From Spirochaeta thermophila DSM 6578 (GTDB lineage Bacteria > Spirochaetota > Spirochaetia > Winmispirales > Winmispiraceae): a DNA stretch of 64,000 nucleotides. Numbering within the stretch: the first letter of the stretch is position 1; every line of letters begins with the position of its first letter. Below are positions 59,324 through 64,000 of the stretch, one piece after another. The notes beneath the pieces were generated by a model that saw only the letters and a list, made by a program, of their open reading frames with translations, was not told the DNA's origin and ran no database searches. The stretch lies in assembly GCF_000184345.1 (NCBI RefSeq), contig NC_017583.1, forward strand, positions 930,001-994,000. The letters run 5' to 3'. A program made the translations under genes and the position numbers.

Positions 59324-60622
59324 ATGGGGGGATACAGGTTCCGCTTCGTCCTTCGTCTCGTCGCGTTCCTCATCCCCTCACTCCTTCCGGGACAGGTGGT
59401 GAGCCTGGATGCGGGGAGTGGTGAGGGAAACGCGTTCCCCTCGTCCTGGGAAGCCCGCGCAGCCTGCAGCGACATCCTCCTCGGAGGACTCTACGAATTC
59501 CTCGCTGCGGAGGAGCGGATACTCCCGCAGCGGGGCACCCCGTACCGTGTGAAGGTGCTTCCCGCGAGGAAGGAGGGAGCGGGGTACCTCGTGTTCATTC
59601 CCTCCCGGGACGATCGTTTCGTCCTCGAGGGGCCGGGGACCTGGGTGGTGAAGCGGAGCCTGAAAGATGGTTCCTTCCTCCAGGCCAAGATCTTCCTCGG
59701 CGGCGATCCCGGCAACGCGATACGGCTCTACCCCGAGGAGACATGGACCAGGATGGATGTCTCGGTCATGGACATCCCCTGGGTGCAGGGCCTCCGCCTC
59801 CCCTATCGTTTCGAGGATCTCCTCGTCATGCCGGAGGATCGGTGGCTCCCTTCGGCGGGCGTGCCGTGGGAGGTGTTTTCCCATGTCCCGGACGAGTATG
59901 ACCGTCGTGTGGAGGGGATGGTCGATGCCGTCAGGCCTGTGCTCCCCCTCCTCCCCGATGCGGACGATGGCGCCCTCGACGCCGCAGGTGTATTCGTGCG
60001 GATCGCCACCGGGGAAGCGGTGAATGAGGCCGGTTTCAACTGTTCCGGATTCGCGAAGTGGATAGGAGACAGCATCGCCTTCGTCCAAACCGGCCGTCTC
60101 CTGGACATCGAGACGCTCAAAAGGCGCTACGAATCCCTACGGGGAAGCCGCTGGGGGCGTATCTACGAGGAGGTGAGGGATCCCTATTTCGGTCTGGATT
60201 GGACCAGGTCTCTCGCGGAGGTGCTCCACTCGCTCCTCACCGGCTCCGGTTCGGCTGATCCGGAGGCGCATGATGTGCGGGAGGTCCCCGGCTTCCGGTA
60301 TGTGGAGGACGTGGGGTTCCGGGTGAAGGATCTTGCCGCCGTGCTCTATCTGGAGGCGGTGCGAAGGCCGGGTTATTTCTACTTCGGTTCCGTCAACGGG
60401 GAGTGGGGGGAGGATCCCACGCTCTGGCAACACTACCATGTGGCGGTCTTCTTTCCTTTTTTCGACGAGGGGGGGAGGTTCCACATCGTGGTGATGGAGC
60501 GCGGAAGGGAGACGCCGTTCGACTCTTTTGTACGCTACTATGAGAGCCAGCACGTGCATCTGGTGCGGGTGCCTGTTCCAGCGCGCTTCTCGCCCTACAT
60601 CCCCTCGTCCCTCGAACGTTGA
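59324..60622 (+). CDS. Exported protein with NlpC/P60-like catalytic motifs
   Basis: This 432-residue protein has an N-terminal signal peptide (residues 1 to about 25; basic start, then LRLVAFLIPSLLPG). I do not recognise a named family. Near residue 240 NEAGFNCSGFAKWIGDS resembles the catalytic Cys motif of NlpC/P60 peptidases (DCSGF). About 140 residues later HYHVAVFFPFF is like their catalytic His strand. A cell-wall or protein-processing cysteine hydrolase is possible (inference). ATG 59324 has GAGGT upstream; ATG 59294 is open. It lies between the MerR gene and fliG. Confidence 0.7.
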   Translation: MGGYRFRFVLRLVAFLIPSLLPGQVVSLDAGSGEGNAFPSSWEARAACSDILLGGLYEFLAAEERILPQRGTPYRVKVLPARKEGAGYLVFIPSRDDRFVLEGPGTWVVKRSLKDGSFLQAKIFLGGDPGNAIRLYPEETWTRMDVSVMDIPWVQGLRLPYRFEDLLVMPEDRWLPSAGVPWEVFSHVPDEYDRRVEGMVDAVRPVLPLLPDADDGALDAAGVFVRIATGEAVNEAGFNCSGFAKWIGDSIAFVQTGRLLDIETLKRRYESLRGSRWGRIYEEVRDPYFGLDWTRSLAEVLHSLLTGSGSADPEAHDVREVPGFRYVEDVGFRVKDLAAVLYLEAVRRPGYFYFGSVNGEWGEDPTLWQHYHVAVFFPFFDEGGRFHIVVMERGRETPFDSFVRYYESQHVHLVRVPVPARFSPYIPSSLER

Positions 60623-60655
60623 CCCTTTCGCCCGGTATGGGTAGGATTGGAGGGT

Positions 60656-61795
60656 ATGGAGATACGGAAACGGGGGATAGAGGCCTACAGACGGATCCAG
60701 AAGGTCGAACCCCGGCCCGGGGTCGATCCCGGAGAGGCCGATTCCTCCGGGACGGGTTTTCCCCGCAGGGGGCGGAGGCCGGAGGAGCGGGAGGCGCCGG
60801 GGAAGCTCTCGCAGGAGAAGCTCGACAAGATCGCGCGTTTCCTCATCCTCGTGGGCAAGGAACAGGCGGCCGAGGTGGTGAAACACCTCGATCCCCCCCT
60901 CGTGGAGGCCGTTGCCGCCCGGATCGCGAACATCCCCGCCATCTCTCCCAGAGAGGCGCACGACATCCTGGAAGAGTTCAGGAGCGTGAGGGAGGTCGTG
61001 AAGTCTCCCCGGGGCGGGAAGGACGTGGCGAAGACCATTCTCGAGGCCGCCTTCGGAGAGGAGCGGGCGGGGCGGATCCTCTCCCGTATCGAGGAGGCGG
61101 AGCGGCGCCCGTTTTCCTTTCTGCAGGACCTCACTCCGAGGCAGATAAAGTACCTTCTCCAGAAGGAAGCCCCTGCGATCGTCAGCGCCATCCTTTCCTA
61201 TCTCGATCCCGCGAAGGTCTCCGGAGTGCTCACCCTCCTCCCCCCTGAGGTGAGGGTGTCCGTCGTGAAGTACATAGCCCGGCCGAGGAAGCTCGACAAG
61301 GAGATCCTCCTTCGGGTGGAGGAGGCGCTCAGGAAACGTCTCCACGAGTTGGGGGATACCGAGGTCCCGGAGGTGGACGGGGTGGAGGTCCTCGCCGAGA
61401 TCCTCAAACATGCCCCTCTGGAGGAAGAAGAGAAGATCCTCAAGGCCCTCAAGGACCGATCCCCGGAGTTGGTGGGGAAACTCGAAGAGCGGCTCCTCAC
61501 GCTCGATATCCTGGAGCAGATCCCCGACAGGGAACTCGCCGGGATCCTCAGGAAGTTCGACGATACGGAGATCGCTCTCCTCCTCAAGGGAAAACCCGAG
61601 GAGGTGAAGGCGAGGATCATGAGGAATATCTCCGAGCGCCGCAGGCAGATGGTGACCGACGAGTACCTCCGGCTCGGAGCAGTGAAGAGGCGAGACGTGG
61701 AACAGGTCACCAAGGACTTCCTGGGCGAGTTGCGGCAACTGGTGAGAGAGGGTCGAGTGATCCTCTCGAGGGATCAGAAAGAATACCTCATGTAG
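60656..61795 (+). CDS. FliG-like flagellar switch protein, atypical paralogue
   Basis: This is a 379-residue protein. The C-terminal two thirds follow FliG's armadillo layout: FGEERAGRILSRIEEA, the middle-domain segment KEAPAIVSAILSYLDP, LPPEVRVSVVKYIA, and a C-terminal torque domain ending EYLRLGAVKRRDVEQVTKDFLGEL. The conserved EHPQ of the middle domain reads EAPA. The N-terminal 60 residues are a charged, low-complexity extension. Spirochaetes encode two FliG proteins, one of them atypical, and this looks like the atypical one. No other flagellar genes are in the window. ATG 60656 follows GGAGG closely. Confidence 0.82.
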   Translation: MEIRKRGIEAYRRIQKVEPRPGVDPGEADSSGTGFPRRGRRPEEREAPGKLSQEKLDKIARFLILVGKEQAAEVVKHLDPPLVEAVAARIANIPAISPREAHDILEEFRSVREVVKSPRGGKDVAKTILEAAFGEERAGRILSRIEEAERRPFSFLQDLTPRQIKYLLQKEAPAIVSAILSYLDPAKVSGVLTLLPPEVRVSVVKYIARPRKLDKEILLRVEEALRKRLHELGDTEVPEVDGVEVLAEILKHAPLEEEEKILKALKDRSPELVGKLEERLLTLDILEQIPDRELAGILRKFDDTEIALLLKGKPEEVKARIMRNISERRRQMVTDEYLRLGAVKRRDVEQVTKDFLGELRQLVREGRVILSRDQKEYLM

Positions 61796-61805
61796 GAGTG
61801 AGTAT

Positions 61806-62300
61806 ATGTACTATTCCTTGCCGATTGCCTACCTTCTCTGGTTCGTCTCCGGTTTCGGGGTTCTCGGACTCCATCGCATCTATCTCGGGAAGATCGGCAC
61901 GGGGATCCTCTACATGTGTACCTTCGGTCTCGGCGCGGTCGGGGCTGTGTACGACTTCTTCACCCTTCCCTATCAGGTCGAGGAAGCCAACAGACGGAGG
62001 CAGATCGAGGACATACTCTCGCATTCCATGGGATCCGCTGGAGGCCCTCGTCCTGCGGACAGGAAGAGAGAGCGACTCGAGCGGACCATCCTGCGGCTCG
62101 CTCGCGCGGGGAACGGGGTCACCTCCCCTGCAGAGGTCGCCCTCGAGGCAGACATCCCCATAGAGAAGGCTCGGGCCGCGCTCGATGCATTGGTGGAGAA
62201 GGGGTTCGCGGAACTCAGGGTGAAGAAGACGGGGGTGATCGTCTACGTCTTCCCCGAATTCGTGAAGGATCCCTCGAGGCTCGACATCGAGGAGGTGTGA
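61806..62300 (+). CDS. TM2-domain membrane protein with a C-terminal winged-helix-like region
   Basis: This is a 164-residue protein. Residues 5-60 are a TM2 domain, two TM helices with the typical GLHRIYLGKIGTGILYM and a conserved Asp in VYDFFTLP. Residues 85-160 form a soluble region (RLARAGNGVTSPAEVALEADIPIEKARAALDALVEKGFAEL) that looks like a winged helix of the kind that follows a cystatin-like switch. The C-terminal domain would face the cytoplasm. Function is unknown. It starts ten bases after the FliG-like gene. Confidence 0.82.
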   Translation: MYYSLPIAYLLWFVSGFGVLGLHRIYLGKIGTGILYMCTFGLGAVGAVYDFFTLPYQVEEANRRRQIEDILSHSMGSAGGPRPADRKRERLERTILRLARAGNGVTSPAEVALEADIPIEKARAALDALVEKGFAELRVKKTGVIVYVFPEFVKDPSRLDIEEV

Positions 62301-62354
62301 TCTCAGAGGGTGTGGGGGAAGGGCCTTCCTGCCGATAGAGGGAGGGGAGGGAGC

Positions 62355-63542
62355 ATGCGACGTCTCACAGTGGCACTCTATCTCGGCATCATCGCAGGCA
62401 GCCTGCTGGGACTCGAGTTCCGTTACAAACTCGAACCCGGTGAAGCGTACCGGGTGATCTCACGGGTTTCCGAGAAGGTCCGTTACGGACAGATCGAGTA
62501 CGCCAACACCTTCCTCAACAGGATCGCGATAGAGGTGACGAAGCGGGAAGGGGAACGTGTCTTCTGTGAGGCCCGCTTCGTCACCGCGGCTCAGGTGGGT
62601 ATCGGCTGGGACGTGTACTCCATGGAACGCGAGTACGAAAGCCGGTACTGGCTCTCGCCTTCGGGGAAGGTGGAGATCGCTCCCGAGTACGTGATGCCCG
62701 TGGTGCGCGATGTCCCCCTCTTTCCGGAGGAGGACGTACAGCCGGGTGACTCCTGGGTGGCGCAGGGCGAGGAGGTGCACGATTTCGAGGAACTGGGCCT
62801 CACCCGGCCGTTCCGATTCCCCATACTGGTCCGGTACACCTATGAGGGGGAAGTGGACTGGAAAGGGCGGCGCCTCCATCTCCTCAAAGTTGAGTACCCG
62901 GTCTTCCATGAGCCTTCCGTACCCGATCCCTCGCCGATGGCCCCCGTCCGTATCCATGGCTATTCGAGGCAGAGGCACTACTGGGATGCGGAGCGCGGGA
63001 TGCTCGTGTACTACGAAGAGGAGTTCGCCTTCGTGCTCACCCTCAAGACGGGGGATGTCTACGAGTTCACCGGCACCGCGGACGCCGAGGTGGTGTGGGC
63101 CTCTCCTCTCGACAGGGAGAAGGTGAGGGAAGAGGTGGAGGCCGCGATAGAGGACCTCCAGATCCCCGATGCGGAGGTCGAGACATCAGAGGAGGGGGTG
63201 ACGATCCGCCTCGAGAACATCCAGTTTCCTCCCGATTCGGCGGTGCTGCTCCCCGAGGAACAGGAGAAGCTCCGAAAGATCGCACAGATCCTCTCCCGCT
63301 ATCCGGAGAGGGACCTCCTCGTGGAGGGACATACCGCCCTCGCCGGGACTCCCGAAGGCCGTCTCGCTCTTTCCATCGAGCGGGCGAAGGCGGTGGCCGA
63401 CTTCCTCATGAAGCTGGGGGTGAGACGTCCTGAGCAGATCGTCATACAAGGATACGGTGCCACCCGCCCCATCGCGGACAACGCCACCGAAGCGGGACGC
63501 AGCCGCAACAGGCGGGTGGAGATCACGATCCTCGAGAATTGA
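62355..63542 (+). CDS. OmpA-family outer-membrane/peptidoglycan-binding protein
   Basis: This 395-residue exported protein has a signal peptide (residues 1 to about 19; TVALYLGIIAGSLLG). A large beta-rich N-terminal domain of about 270 residues follows (repeated Tyr/Glu-rich strands). The C-terminal OmpA peptidoglycan-binding domain spans about 285-395: VTIRLENIQFPPDSAVLLPEEQ, EGHTALAGTPEGRLALSIERA and SRNRRVEITIL. It links the cell wall to the outer membrane. ATG 62355 is selected by GGAGGGAG just upstream. The TM2 gene precedes it by 54 bases. Confidence 0.9.
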   Translation: MRRLTVALYLGIIAGSLLGLEFRYKLEPGEAYRVISRVSEKVRYGQIEYANTFLNRIAIEVTKREGERVFCEARFVTAAQVGIGWDVYSMEREYESRYWLSPSGKVEIAPEYVMPVVRDVPLFPEEDVQPGDSWVAQGEEVHDFEELGLTRPFRFPILVRYTYEGEVDWKGRRLHLLKVEYPVFHEPSVPDPSPMAPVRIHGYSRQRHYWDAERGMLVYYEEEFAFVLTLKTGDVYEFTGTADAEVVWASPLDREKVREEVEAAIEDLQIPDAEVETSEEGVTIRLENIQFPPDSAVLLPEEQEKLRKIAQILSRYPERDLLVEGHTALAGTPEGRLALSIERAKAVADFLMKLGVRRPEQIVIQGYGATRPIADNATEAGRSRNRRVEITILEN

Positions 63543-63548
63543 GTCCCG

Positions 63549-63863
63549 TCATGACCGCCACTTTTCCGGATCCTCCGGTGCGATCACCGCGAAGGCCTCT
63601 CCCGATCGGGGCCCTGCGGTGAGGGTCTCCGCCGCCTCCTTCCATTCCTTGTAGTGCTCCGTCTCCTTGTGGGCCTTCGTGGCCCCCTCGTCCGTGTAGA
63701 CCTCGTAGAGCACGTACTTCCCCGGAGTGTCGAGGCTCCTGAGCACGTCGAACCGAAGAACTCCCGGTTCCTGGACAGAGCCTCGGTGGTTCCGTCTCGT
63801 GACCTCCTCGAATTCCTTCTCTTTGCTGGGGGCCACCTGGATGGTGATGATACGAACGATCAT
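63549..63863 (-). CDS. Antibiotic biosynthesis monooxygenase (ABM) domain protein
   Basis: This is a 104-residue dimeric alpha/beta-barrel protein of the ABM/LsrG/YgiN type (IITIQVAPSKEKEFEEV, PGVLRFDVLRSLDTPGKYVLYEVYTDEGATKAHKET, HYKEW). Such proteins act on quinones or signalling molecules or have no known substrate. It stands alone, convergent with the OmpA gene by six bases, and has a very good ribosome binding site (AGGAGG). A minus-strand TATACT (63902-63897) may be its -10. Confidence 0.88.
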   Translation of the reverse strand: MIVRIITIQVAPSKEKEFEEVTRRNHRGSVQEPGVLRFDVLRSLDTPGKYVLYEVYTDEGATKAHKETEHYKEWKEAAETLTAGPRSGEAFAVIAPEDPEKWRS

Positions 63864-64000
63864 AGTGCGACCTCCTGGAGTATGGTTCGCTGGTATAGTA
63901 TAGGCCCTGATTCGGGGAAAGGGAAGGGAGGAATGTTCGCCTTTTTATGACAAAAATACTTTACATTCAAGGCGATTGTTGCTATACTTAAACCATATTA
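63864..64000. other. Right-end intergenic region
   Basis: No coding sequence is visible. It carries a candidate minus-strand -10 for the ABM gene and a strong plus-strand promoter (63960-63988) for a gene beyond the window. Confidence 0.5.
63960..63988 (+). promoter_or_regulatory. Strong sigma-70 promoter leaving the window
   Basis: TTTACA (63960-63965), 17 bases, TATACT (63983-63988); one mismatch in each hexamer. The transcript start near 63995 would serve a gene to the right of the window. Confidence 0.75.

Noticed and set aside
1-64000. CRISPR arrays, tRNA/rRNA genes, prophage or restriction/defence systems
   Set aside because: No regularly spaced repeats, cloverleaf-like segments, phage structural genes or recognised defence genes were seen; mobile DNA is limited to the IS1595-type remnant and three IS256-type copies.

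Overview
The window is GC-rich, densely coded bacterial chromosome that reads as a spirochaete, most likely a free-living thermophile close to Spirochaeta (Winmispira) thermophila. The species guess is recognition of the gene set plus inference. The spirochaete signs are a second, atypical FliG, a large output of receiver/hybrid-kinase proteins, a solitary PTS enzyme I, and outer-membrane proteins mixed with Gram-positive-style pairs (rny-ymdB, tlyA). No tRNA, rRNA or CRISPR array was seen.

Layout. 1-8.2 kb: tspO, a phosphohexomutase, then a tight minus-strand operon tetR > MMPL/RND pump > LolA-like periplasmic protein > DUF1302-like outer-membrane barrel, which looks like a trans-envelope lipid or hydrophobic-compound export line with its own repressor and operator. 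8.2-13.9 kb: a plus-strand signalling block (receiver/STAS-like/receiver protein, hybrid histidine kinase with HPt, a DEAD-box-like protein whose ATPase motifs are destroyed, and a CheY-like regulator). 13.9-21.4 kb: insertion-sequence territory (a truncated IS1595-type transposase and two copies of an IS256/mutator-type element) around argH, corA and a MATE exporter. 21.4-27.9 kb: prs, an FGGY sugar kinase, and an unusually long GlnE that carries two N-terminal ACT domains like those of GlnD. 27.9-34.5 kb: an AT-richer biotin operon bioA-F-G-C-D with a third copy of the IS inserted in its promoter region, and a small membrane protein. 34.5-38.5 kb: glnK and amt behind a sigma-54 promoter, preceded by a NifA-type activator. 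38.6-42.6 kb: the rpsF-ssb-rpsR-DUF2232-rplI-dnaB operon. 42.4-51.7 kb: the minus-strand envelope/translation operon rpsB-tsf-frr-uppS-cdsA-dxr-rseP (pyrH is missing from its usual place) plus a WD40-like protein and maf. 51.8-57.6 kb: rny, ymdB, tlyA, a GerMN protein and ptsI. 57.6-64 kb: der, a MerR regulator, an NlpC/P60-like protein, an atypical FliG, a TM2 protein, an OmpA protein and a small monooxygenase.

How it fits together. The most coherent unusual story is nitrogen control. The glutamine-sensing ACT pair usually found on GlnD is fused to GlnE. The PII protein has lost the uridylylated Tyr-51. The amt-glnK promoter is a near-consensus sigma-54 site directly downstream of a GAF-AAA-Fis activator. 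Together these suggest the PII uridylylation cascade has been bypassed. Other items worth attention are the ATPase-dead DEAD-box protein, a mosaic IS copy made from the two other copies in the window, an IS insertion that splits the predicted bioA promoter, and two genes (ptsI, nifA-like) predicted to have leaderless or nearly leaderless mRNAs.
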